From the NCBI GenBank assembly GCA_013397435.1, contig VZRG01000741.1, positions 62,001-126,000 on the forward strand: a stretch of DNA of 64,000 nucleotides, in the 5' to 3' direction. The translations under genes were made by a program, and so were the position numbers. Source of the DNA: Erythrocercus mccallii (Eukaryota; Chordata; Aves; Passeriformes; Dicruridae). Shown here one piece after another: positions 1-37,300 of this stretch (the first letter of the stretch is position 1; the number at the start of each line of letters is the position of its first letter). Below the pieces are notes generated by a model. It worked only from the letters and a program-made list of their open reading frames with translations. It was not told where the DNA came from and did not search any database.

Positions 1-1886
1 AAAAAAGTAAATGTAATCCTACAATTTTAAATCAACAAGATAGTTTTGGTTTTTGTTTTATATTAAGTAAAATTTGTGGTATTCTGCCCTCTTATGTTAG
101 GAAGTTTTTTAGTTGTTAGTGTGTTCAGTTTTAGTCTAGCATTTGTCTAAATTGGAAATTGTTTGCTGCATTGGAAAATCATTTGTGTGTAAAGCTGTGG
201 CTGAAATCAAGCTAAGTAGACCTAAATTCTGATGCTTATTGTTTGAGTTTTGATGCTCTGTATAAAGTTGAACTAGTAAAGGAGAGGCTAAATATCCTGG
301 GGAAACTAAATGTCACCCTACACAGGTTGGCAAACTGTAATGAAGTTTGTAAAGGGATGTAATTGTGAAAGAAACCATGCGTAAAACTTGGTCATGGTTG
401 TTTGTACTCCAGTAGTCACTAGTTCATAACAGGCAGAGAATCTGTTTCTGTGCAGCACAGCCTGGGGAGTTGCACATGGGGGTATTCTTGCAATATAACT
501 GACTTCACAATAGTGACATTATTTTTTAATTTCATGTTAAAGTATTGCTGAAATGAGTGAGCAATTACCAGTAGGATACATAATACTGCCACTAGTTCTA
601 AATAGATTATCCAAATTCTTTATATATGCTGTGTGACTGTTTAGTGTTCAGTTAGTAGTTCTTCCCATGATTGCTTGCCCTTCTGGCTGATTTGTGCATG
701 CTTTGAATGCTGGACCATTTTCTACCTCAGCAGTAACTGAACCCCGTAGGAGTACATACCAGCCTCAGTTCCTTCTTTGTGATCACCAGAAGAATAAGCA
801 GTGTAATTACAATTATAAAACCTGTCCTTGTCTCAGTTTGCAAACTTTGGTTCTAGTTGAACTGTCACAGATTTTTTCCTCTACCTTGATAATATTTGCA
901 AATCATTATTAGGATCTCCTAAGATTCTCTTCTTTGCAGATTTGTGTTTTAATCCTGCCATAACCATATTGCCTTTTTGGCAAACTTCAGGTTATTTGCG
1001 TGTCACAGTCATCTATTAACCTCCCATAGAAATTGTTGCTTTCTGCATTGAAGGTGTTTGTACAGATACAGCAAACAAATCTGCTAGTTTTGGATTCAAA
1101 TCCTGTGTAGAGAGTAGCATTATGGCCTTTGAGATACCTTAGAGGAAGCTGTGTAATGGGTTTTCAGAGCAAGTGAATGTGGTGTTATGCTGGAATACGA
1201 TCTATTGTTGAGTGTATCTTGTAAGTTGGTATAGGGTAAGTACTTCTAAAACTAAGATATCTGGGCTGTCAATAAACTTTCCAGATACAGTAATAAACTT
1301 CCAAGAACAAAATGACTGAACTAGCATGTATGGTCTGTGGACATCCTCCATCATGAGCAGATCATGCTCCTGCCATTTTGCAGAATCCAATTTGATCCAG
1401 CCCATCTTGCAGTAAAATAGTAAGGGAAAACCTCCTGACTGTAAAAATGGCAGCGCCACTTGTGCTTGTATAAAGTATTCTGACGAATTTGAGAGCTATT
1501 TAGTCATCTGCCTCATACCTTGACCTGCATAGTATTTCTGGCTAGATACATGCATTCTGGCCAGTGGTAACGTAATATTAAGAAATCCAGAGCAGTCACA
1601 GGCCTCTGTCTCTAAAGTTGCTGCTGATAATCATTCTTTAGTGGTGGGACATGGTGTGGAATATCAGGATATGTGAGTGAGCTGTGCAGGAGGAAGAAGG
1701 ATGGTCCTTATAGTGTGTAGCTGAAAATTCTCATTTGTAGTTTTGCTTCTGTACGTGATGCTGATTTCTGTTCAGCATAGTCCTTGGTGCAGGCGTCAGG
1801 GTTTTAAAAAACAAACATACAAGTCAATACTAAATCCCATGGTTTGGTTGCTAATCTTAATGGATTTTATTTAAATTTTCTCTTAG
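1..1886 (+). other. CDK13: CDK13 intron (3' portion) entering from outside the window
   Basis: This AT-rich intronic stretch ends in a pyrimidine-rich tract and TTAG just before the first visible CDK13 exon. The exon's first codon (Gly of GEMVAL) is split, so one base comes from an exon upstream of the window. I see no exon, RNA gene or recognisable repeat here. Small open frames in it have no coding character. Confidence 0.85.
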
Positions 1887-27214
<25,328 letters not shown>

Positions 27215-27737
27215 GTATCTGTTTTTCCTCAGGCACATCATTTTTATCTGGAAAAACTTTGTTCCCCCTCCAGCTGCAATTTAAAGCAGCAATTCAACAG
27301 ACTTGAATAATATTAATTCAACAGCTTTATTTTTATGTGGAAAAGGGTCTTGCATACAGTAGGAAAAATTAAAAAATGCTTACAACTCATGCTGTCTAAA
27401 AACTAGATGACTTGATTGTACATTGTTGTACTTGATTGTTCACAAACTCTAGTTCTGACTTTTATTTTGTATTTTGGCAGTTTAAAGTGGATGCTAAATT
27501 TAGGGACATCAGCTTTTTATGGCACTCTTTCAGATCTTCTGAACTATGCACATTTGTGCTTTTTTTGTAAGTTTGGACCAACTTTTATGTAAAAAAAATT
27601 TTACAACAATCAAAGCAGGGCACTGATTTATTTGGTATTTTTCTTTTTACAGAACTACCTTTAGTCAAAGATCACTGTCAGTCTTTGCACTGCTTTCAGT
27701 GTTAATGTCTAAGGTGTACTTTGTGCTCATTTCAGAT

Positions 27738-27743
27738 AATAAA
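27738..27743 (+). promoter_or_regulatory. Polyadenylation signal, first candidate for CDK13
   Basis: AATAAA lies 524 bp after the stop codon in CAGATAATAAAACATGACC. It is the first canonical hexamer after the CDK13 stop. Confidence 0.5.
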
Positions 27744-28200
27744 ACATGACCTTTCTCCTGATGCAAAATTTTATAAATATTTGGTCAACATTTTTTTCTT
27801 TAAAACAAAAAATGGGTGTTCTGGTAAAATGTTCTCTCCATCTCCCATGCTTGTTTATATAAAAACTGCTTTACTTGAATGGTAAGTGCCTTAACACGTA
27901 AGCTTAAGGTCTGCAAAAATTTGGAAGTACTTCTTAGGTTGCTATGAACATAATGCCTAAACCTAGTTAATTAACAAGAGAATTCAGATAATAATAAGAA
28001 ACTCAAACAGGTCATAATCTTGTGGTGTTTACTTCACATGTTTACTTCACACAGTTACTTAGAGACCTGATCTTACCTAGATAAAATTGTAATTTCCAAA
28101 CTGAACTTCATGAGAACCGTTGAAAGTGAGAATAATGAAGAGTGTAGTTTTTCCTTAGCTCCCTGTTGGAGTTGTAGTAAGTGTTTTAGTTCCTCTGCCA

Positions 28201-28206
28201 AATAAA
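28201..28206 (+). promoter_or_regulatory. Polyadenylation signal, second candidate for CDK13
   Basis: AATAAA in CCAAATAAACTATACTT, about 1 kb after the CDK13 stop, with a T-rich stretch some 40 bases downstream. Confidence 0.4.
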
Positions 28207-31200
28207 CTATACTTTATATGTCCTTACCAAATGATGAAATAGTTTTTTTCTCTTAAATGTCAACAGCAGTAATTTCTTTACTTTGTGTGAAAAGCTGACA
28301 CTGTCTTTTTACCCCAAGTACTGCATTGTAGGAAATAACCAAAGGAAAAATGACCAGTATTTAAAGCAATGGCAAAATGTTGTTTGAGACTAGTTGTAAT
28401 TTGCTGTAACTTGTGATTGTGCCAATTAATTGATTTTATATGCTATTCCACAGAACATTTTATAATTGAAATTGAGTGTCTCGGAACAACTCAAATTATT
28501 ACAGTTAAAACCCTTACCAAGAGCCACTCCTCATACTAATTACAACTTCCAGCATGGTTTTTTTTGTTTCCTCTGACAAGTGGTCTCTCTCCTGCAGAGA
28601 GAAGGTATGATTATATTTTGCCTGTACATAAAAGGACATCTTGAAGCCCATATTGGAAACAGTTTTCCAACTGATTATCCAGTTGACAAATCGGTACCTT
28701 ATGTAACTGTGTTTAAATACTACTTTTTAAAAAGTAAAATTTCTACTTACACTATTACAAATGTCTTGTCAATGACTTTTTGGATTTTCAGAAGAGAAGC
28801 CAAAGCTGTTGGTGTTTTGTTTGAATTGAAAATCCTGATTCATATATGGCTCATTCCCACATAGTAGAGCATGGACAAACTCCCTTTGCTAACCGTGTAG
28901 TGTTTGAGGATCTGGCAGGTGAGGAATGGAGAGTCCTGCTGCTTACGCTGTCCCCAAGTCTGGCAGTTGCCTTCACTAGACACAGTAGAAAATCCTGCCA
29001 TCTGAAAATAGAAGTGGCCAGGTCAGAAACAAATACCACCTGAACAGCCTGTGCTTAAGAAAGGCAAAAGCTTCACGTGAATGACAGTGCACTGGACCAT
29101 TTTTCCCTTGAGTAAGGACATCCTCATAGCATTTTTCTGCTAGTAAAGTTTTAAAATTAGTATCATTTAGATATGGGCAGTATTGGCTAAGGCTTTGTTT
29201 ACCGATGTTAAACCCAGACCCCAAATACATGCACAGATTGCTTTTTTTGTATTATTTTTCTAGAATCAAGCAAGACTTAGAAAGTTTATATGCACTTACT
29301 TTCACTAAAGATGTGCCATCTGGGGTTACTCACCTGCACTTCAAGTCTAACTGCAGGCAATATTTGGCTAAAATCACAGGTAAGTTCAAATGGAAAGTAG
29401 ATCTCAGAGAACTGAATTAATTGACTTCCAATACAAGAAGTTGTGTCTCCTACCTTCCCTTTTGGACATAAATTTTCAAGTCTTTTAGTTAGCTTCATTC
29501 AATGCAGAGAAGTTGGTCCCCTCTGCACGTGTAAATGTGTGTGCAGTTTCCTTACAGGCTGGCAGCACTTTCAGACATTGTTCCACCAAAGTGGGTTTCA
29601 GTCTTTGAGCATGAAAAATTCCCAACAGCCCCAACACAAGTAATCCTAAGGAGAGAGGAGGTGCAATAAACAATTGACTTCCAGATGAATCAGAAACAAA
29701 ACTGGCATGCTGTAGCAGATGAATACTGTACAATGACTTTTCCCCAGCTTAAGGGTTACTAGCCTGTGACTTTGAACACTATATTTGCCTGGGACAACAG
29801 TGTTGGGATAATTTGGAGGAAAAGTGAATGTATTTCTATATGTCATAACTCTGAAAAGATTGCCTTCTCTGCAACCCGGCGAATCTTCCTGGCTGTTTTG
29901 CTGACACCTTTCCTCCTGGGCTGCTGGAGGCTGGGTGCAGGTGGGAAGCCCTGCCCTTGAGGGTGTGGCAGGATTGGTGCCTGCAGCCACTCTCCCCTGG
30001 CCTGGAATTGTGTCTGGGTATGTTAGCAGCCAGTGAACTGCCTGGATCTAAGGACAGTAGGTCCACATTCATTTGTACTGGACCTGTGTGTTACCTGTCG
30101 GCATTTCTTTTGAATTAAATCACATGATGAGGTGCTTATGGCAGCATTTTACCCTTATGTGTGAATTCCACTCAGCAGGGAGTCTGCACTAGTTTGGCAT
30201 TTTACATCATGTGGCTCTTGCATTCTTGATGCAGTAGTAGACATTCTGAAAAGAGCATTATTTTTCTGTGGAGCCATGGCTGTTACTACTTTCTCCCTCA
30301 TTCCTTTGGGTTTATGTTTTCTGTGCTGCAATTCCAAAGTGAGCTACAGAGACCTGGATACTACATTGAAAAGTAAGTGTTGTGTGTTTGTATTTCTAAA
30401 TAAATGTAGTGAAATACTGTAATAATGGACTATCAAATAGCAAGTACTTCATTATTTATATTAAGTGGTCTTTATCCATACCAAGGGGAAGAAAGCAAGC
30501 ATGACTGGACTGCTTATGACTATGACTTAAAACACTTAAATTATTACAATGCTTAAATTCAGCCAAAGGAAAAAGAAACTGCTTTTATGGATTACTAGTT
30601 GTTATCCTGAACAGAATGAGCAGCACTAGGGAAGAGATATAAAAATACATGTGTCCTTAAATGTTAATATAATTTCTTGGAAAAATAATTTTAAAATTAC
30701 AAGCTTCTATATTTTATGTTTCCATAAAATGTGGTCTCTTAAATTTTCTCCATCCCACAGTAGTGTCAGGTGCTTTCTAGAAGCAGAGGCAGTAAGTGCC
30801 ACATTTTAAGTTCTTACATTTTGAGTGCTCTTCTCCTTTTGCTTTCAGTTTTGGTGGAGGCAGTTTCAGTTTTGGTGATGTTTACAGTTGGATGAGTTTA
30901 ATAGATAATTGTGTGGTAAAACCTGAAGTACTGAAGTAACAGAGGATATCTCTTGTCTGCAGGCAAATTAGGTCTTGGACCGTGAATTCTGTTTCCAAGA
31001 GAGAAAAATGTCAGATGTACTACTTGCATTCTTCTTTTCATTAATAAAACAAGTGTTTTACATACAACATTTCTCCACCCTGTTCTGTTATAGCGTTTTT
31101 TACATGAGGAAATTTTGGCTATTACCTTTCTTGAGACTTTTGGGATTTCTGTATTTGCACAAGTGTGTCATGAAATTAAAGAATCACCAGAAAACTTATT

Positions 31201-31393
31201 TGAATTCTATATTTAAAAATAAAATGACCTTGGGTTGACTTAAAATCAAATGAACTTGCTTATCAGGGTGAAGAAACTTTATTGCAGGAGTTACTTTGAG
31301 ACAGCTTAACTTAAAATAAATTGTTATGCTTCAGCTTGCTTATTCTTTGTTATTTTAAGCCATTTGTATATAAAATGTATTGTGCAGCCTGTA

Positions 31394-31399
31394 AATAAA
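31394..31399 (+). promoter_or_regulatory. Distal polyadenylation signal candidate
   Basis: AATAAA in GTAAATAAAATACATG is followed within 20-40 bases by a T/G- and T/C-rich stretch (GTCTTTCCTTGTTTTCCC), the arrangement of a strong cleavage site. It could end a long CDK13 3' UTR. It is the last of four hexamers between 31.0 and 31.4 kb. Confidence 0.4.
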
Positions 31400-34300
31400 A
31401 TACATGAAAATTGAAGTCTTTCCTTGTTTTCCCTCTCTAGTTGTCAAATAGCATTTCAAAAGAACATTGGGTTAAACTTAGAATGTTTTCAGTGTAAAAT
31501 AATTAATTTCTCCAAGTTATTAATAAAACCCATTTCCTGCTCCAGTCCTGTTTCAAAGTAGCCTTGCAGGGACTGGCAGTGTGAGCCTTTGCTGGCAGCG
31601 TGGATGATGCAGGAGCCAAGGTGTAGCAGAGCATCCCTTTGAGCACTGATGGTGCCCCAAGAGCAGGCAGAGTGCTGGGACATGGGTGTGGGACAAAGGC
31701 TTTTCCAGTGCTTGGAAGCTGCTGCTTCAGCACCTGTGAGCTGCTCAGGATGATGGGTGATGGACAACATGACATTTTTTCTTTGCAGTATCCAAGCAGA
31801 GGTGCAGTTAATATTCTCCACTACTGTCTAAAGAGGATGGTATGCGTGTTAGAAGCAATGGGAAATCAAACACAAAGAGCCAGGTAGGTATTTTCAGTGT
31901 CTGGGGAGACATTGAATTGGGCCTGGCTTAAGCAACTGTGCTTTGAATGCCTGAGGCTTTTCTTCCTTTCTTCCTACTGTATTAGTTAATCTAGTGAAAC
32001 CTTCTGAATCTTTCAATAAATGCTATACCTCCATCCAAAAATATGGCACTTGCTCTTCAGCTCTCTTAAACTTGAGGTTGGGCAGAGTGCTGCTTCATCA
32101 CTTGTCATGGATAAAGTCAATAGATGGGGAGTGAAAATGCAGTTGGAAGTTATAGGGGCCAGCAGCAGTTACATTGGTATTTGATATTAGGCTGACAAAA
32201 TGTGTAGCTGCAGCCCAAAACATCTCACTCTGGAAACAATATTTTTGTGACAGCTACAATTAAAGCCTGACCTTCAGTTCTGATGACAAGCTCAGGCTGT
32301 ATTTCACAGGGTCTGGACTTTGATGTACCAGATCCAGCAGTTGCGTGTAACCAAGCTCTACTTGTCTGCTCTGTTTTTCTCATGAAAGCTGCTATTGCAA
32401 CTCATAACAAAGTCGTAACAAAGTTGGCTCTGGTTTATGTTGAAGCAGGAACCTGAAATGGTTTGAGAATGGTGCGGCATCCCTTTCACTGAACTCTTAC
32501 TGCTATAGGGGTAGCCAGCTGTGCATTAAGGTACCAATAATAATTCTGGTGGGATCTGCATGTCAGTCGATATCCTCAGCTGCATCAAGTGAAAGAGGAG
32601 ATACACAAGTAACTGCAGAACAGCCTGTATCCACACAGAGCAATGGGTCTGTGAAATTGGTGGCAAGAGAGGAAACCAGTTCCCTTGTCAAAGCCGTAAA
32701 TTATTGCCTGCTAGCTTTAAAGAACAATGCAGAAATTTCTTTTAAATTACCTGAACCAGGATTAGGTTGCTTCTATTTTTAAGGAATGCCTATAAAACCT
32801 GATAGGCCATCTGGATGAACAGGATTAGAGCTACCAAAGGCCCCCACTATGTGGAAGAAAATGAAAGTTGGAGCACTTCGCAGCTGCAGTAAGCATGGGC
32901 AGAGAGAACTTCATTTGACAAATAAAGGTAACTCTTGCTTTTCCAAGTCAACTGCATTTGCTTTGATGGAGCTTGAGGGTTTTGCCTTTAAACTCGTTTA
33001 CTTGTTATGGCTGGTTATTTTGGGCTTTTTTTTGTCTATGGAGAGAAGGCACAGTCCGAGGAACTTTGAGCCTTATGGAAATGTTTTCTTCTTCAATTAG
33101 AGCAGCCCTTGCCAATAGGCAATACTTGGATCACTTCACACAGCATGGCTTCAATTCTTCTTCAGCAGTTCCTCTGGAGGCACTTTGGGCATACTATTGA
33201 TATGGTGAATGTACCTTTAATAGGACTTTTTGCAAAGGGGCTTTGTGAAGATTTTGTTTTTCAATATTAGGAAATAGAGTGTAGAGGAGACAGCTGGTTA
33301 GAAAGAGGAATACTCCAGAGTAAGCATTACAGAAACTAACCTTGTACTCACAAGCAGATCTAACAGCTGTGTGCTGCCCTTAAGGTAGCTTGGGGGAGTA
33401 AGTGGTTAGTATTTGACTTGTGCAGATGTCTCTGCTGTACTCCCTCCTGTGTGCTAGGTTGTGGTATTAGTTGGTAGAGAATATGCAAGTGTTTAATGTG
33501 CAGCGATGTCTAACACAGGTGCCTGTTTTCTTTTCCTCCTGCAAGTTCTTTTCAGACCTGTTTGCAAATATATAAAGCATGTCAGCATTCCATCATGGGG
33601 AACAGCACACTCTCTATGGCCTTTTTGAGGATCTTGGTTTTGCCCAGGTGGCAGTGGTCAGGAAGCACTGATGTCTGCTTGCCCTACCTTTGGGAGCCTC
33701 TCTGAGCAATGCCCTAAGAGCTGCCAGTGCCGCTTTCTCTCCTTGCTGTCTCCGAGTCATGCAGAGAAAGGAATGGGCTGTACAGAGAACTGAACAGAAG
33801 CCTGACTCCTACCCAGAGCAAGGAAGGGATCATGACTTCTTTATTTTCATTCTCCTTCCTTACCAACTGCAAGAAGGACCTACAGGAATGGTTTCAAAGC
33901 AAGATCTGGTTTGGTGGTTGTTTTTTGTTTGCTTTGCTTTTTTAATTTTTCTGTTTTTCTTTACTGGTATTGCCCTTCGGAGAGCATTTGGATGTTAGAA
34001 ACTGCCTGCAAATCAATGTAGAATTGAGAAATTAGGACTTCTGCTTTGCAAGTATCCTGGTAGCAAAAAATACATGGAAGTTACAGAAGAGGAGCAGGCC
34101 TGCCTTCCTGAACTAGAGCTAAAATTAAAACACATCCCCATACTGGAAAACAAAGGATGATGTGCACAGCAGACAAAAACAGCAGCCAAAGTTATCCATA
34201 TGCAGTCCTGTAACCTTTCCTGCACCACAAATACTTTCGAAAACTCATGTCATCCCTGGGCTGGAATCCTTGCCCTCAAGACAAGGCAGTGGCTCTTCTG

Positions 34301-37300
34301 ACTGCACAGGCATGTTCCTGCTTTCTTTGCAGAACAAAGATTAATTGCGACCATTTTTTAATCCCATTTTTTCTAAAAATTGTTTGTGAGAGGGAGGGGT
34401 TAGAGAATGGACTACAGATGACATGGGAAATGAACAGCAATCTATCAACACTGTATATATGAGAAGTGGAGAAGTAAATAATAGTTCAAAACTTACCTGC
34501 AGATGGTTTGGCAATTCCACATCAGGAAAGTATTACCCTAAACCTGGCAGATTTTAGAAGATATATACATTTTTCTCCCCAGACTGCTTCTTGTTATGGA
34601 TTACAGATCCTGCTGTAAGGCTTCCAAGCAAGCATATGCATTTACACAAGACAGTGAAACAAGACATGCAGGTAGTAGTAATAATTTTTATTTGCAAACT
34701 ATACTTGCCATGACAATACCGCCTTTTGGGAATAATGACAAAACAGCCAATAAATTCAAGAGAACTTTGCAGATCTATTCTATCAGAAATTCAACCCTAT
34801 TTCAGCTTCTAGCATCAGGCGAATTGGAGATGACCTTCTCTTTCGACTGATCTTCTGGGAAGCTCCAGTTCAGTTTGGGTTTGGGTGTTTCTTGCTAGTC
34901 TCAACTGCTGGAATGCAAATTGTTTCTTCGTATCCAGGGAAACATTCTGCATGCTTTATTTAAGTGCCTATCATTTGTTGCTACCTTGCAGCCTCTTCCG
35001 CGTTTTCTTTTTTTTTTCCTTTTTCATTCCTCAGTCCTGTATTAAGGTTTCAGCATTATGGAGCTTTTTTACTGTAAAAACTATTACATGATGCCTTTCA
35101 TTATGGGAAGCTGTAAATCAGAGCACTGAGTAAGTATTTCCATCAAGTTCTAAAAATATCGGATTGTTTGAGATGCAGTCCCAATAAGAAGCTTCCCTGT
35201 GTCTCGGCTAAAGTATGTTTCTGTCTTAAATATTTAATCCGTATGACATGTTTGTGGTAGCAATGGCAAAAGGGGAGTAAGGAGCATCCAACAGAACTAA
35301 ATATGGTGACTGTGGTCCATAATGAAATAAGGAAGTTGGTAGCTTAAATTTATGTGAAATAATCAATTTCCTCTACAGAACTGGGAAGAAAAACGCTATA
35401 AGAATGAGAAGGATCAGTTATATTGACTAAATAAAAATGTTTAAAACTTTTTCTGACAACATAAGAGGCTGCAGTTAACCAGAAAAAGGTAGGATTGCAT
35501 ATGCACAATAGAAAGAACATCAAATATAGATGTTTCACTAATACTCAATTTGAGGGAATCTATTTCTTGTGTTTTAAGTGTGTTTTAAGTGTTTTAAGCT
35601 CCTGCTATTGGAAATGGCGATAACTGACCAAGTTTCTACACAATGCAGAGACAACAGTTTGACAAGACAAAATCAACACGAGAAATGCACAAGCACTTGG
35701 TTTGCTGTGCAGAGTGTTTAATAGGACATGGGCTCCACCCTGTCCAAGAAAGCACCATTTAGTTGTGTAAGGCCTTGACAAGTTGTGTAACTCTGTTGAA
35801 GGATTTCACAGGACAGGAGAGAGAACACATCCAGAGCAGCATTATTAAATTCAGCAGCACACATGGGATACCAACAAATGGGATTAGATTTCTTATTGGT
35901 CAGATGCTCCAAAGTGCACTGGGGAAGCTGGCAGCTCCTACTGTTCTTCAGAGCAGTTCTGAAACTGTTCCTAACTGGGAAGACAAAAGCTGCCTCAAGT
36001 TGTCATTAAGCACTCTGTAGGTAGTCATAAAAAGCAAGAAATCAGGTTTGTAACACTTGTATTATAGACGCTGTGTTTTGCAAAACATCATCTATATCAT
36101 GTGAAGTATTACATATTCCTGGAATATAAATACAGCATTTGCACAGCTTGACCACTACTAGGAATACATTAACATTTTTAGATTGGATTTTCTGTAGCTT
36201 TTAAAAAACAAAATGCATGAAAAGACTTGTAATTATGGTGACAGTTCTATGCTTTAGAAAGTGATGATGTCACTTAAAGCTCCTGTCCAAAAAGAGCCCC
36301 CAGTCAAAAAACCCTTCAGGACCTGAAACCTCAACTCTGGAAATCAATTTGTGGATTATTTTTCTGTTTTGAAGCATGGAAGGTTTATTACAATACATTT
36401 TATAATATTGTCATAATTGGCTTCCTGACTTATTAATCTGAAAAGCTGAAACCACAGGAGATTGAGAGAGCAGGTGCTGCACCAAATTAGGCATCAATCA
36501 GTTATGAAGACACTGGTCATTAAAAAAATAAAAAAGGTCTTGTTAAATTAATACCTAGCTAAAGACTGGTTGGCTCCATGATAATTGCTTGAGAATCTTC
36601 CACTGGAAGAGGTTATGCTTTGAAATACAGCATAAATAATTTCCATATGCAGTGAAATTCAGTAGAGCAAATACTGCTTTTCAAAGGAGATTGTGACCTC
36701 CATTGCTATGGTGTTGTGAATGAAAACTTAAAACTATTATCTTAGATTAAAATTGTTCCTGCAATCATTGCAGATTTTAGTTCAGAGTAAGGACAAAACC
36801 CAGAACCCCTGTTAACTTCAACAGGGATTTCCATTTAATTATCCAGTGTCAGAATTTCCCTTTTAAACAGAATGCTAGGGCGTTTTAATAAAACCACCTT
36901 CCATTTTAAAAATTGTGTATAATTTGGCATATATATTTTGGCCACAGAAGACTCTCTCCTGGAGAGTTGTGAAGCACACAAACAAGTAGATTATCAAAGA
37001 AATAATGGAAATTCTCATCTATTCAAAAGCGCTTGCATTCTTATTCTTTTAAGAGCAATGTTTCTGAGTCTATTTGTATTCTCTACAGTAGATTTGAAAG
37101 GTGCTTGAGGAAATGAAGGAGTTCTTTTCAGATCTCTATCAGAATTTGGAACATTTAATGAACAGCTATAGCAGAGAGTAAGAGAGATGCTCACAGAATT
37201 AAACAGCTACACATATCATTAGCAAGTGTTGGAAAGCATGGCTGGCTTTCTGCTGCTTTCTGCTTTCCTCCTCCCAGGAAAGCAATGCATTTCAAACTTG

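Larger units (their letters stand above)
27215..31420 (+). other. CDK13: CDK13 3' UTR, extent uncertain
   Basis: AT-rich, gene-poor sequence directly after the CDK13 stop. AATAAA hexamers occur at 27738, 28201, 31043, 31218, 31315 and 31394. The first two would give a short 3' UTR of about 0.5-1 kb. The cluster near 31.0-31.4 kb could mark a long isoform of about 4.2 kb. No convincing coding exon or interspersed repeat was seen. Small open frames around 28.5-30.3 kb overlap on both strands and look random. Confidence 0.5.

Noticed and set aside
29646..29990. 114-residue minus-strand frame downstream of CDK13, overlapped by several plus-strand frames
   Set aside because: No domain, no codon bias and no splice context. 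It overlaps frames on the other strand in what is more likely 3' UTR or intergenic DNA.
31489..31821. 110-residue minus-strand frame in the somewhat GC-richer block after CDK13
   Set aside because: I recognise nothing in the translation, and a shifted overlapping frame of similar length is also open, which points to chance.
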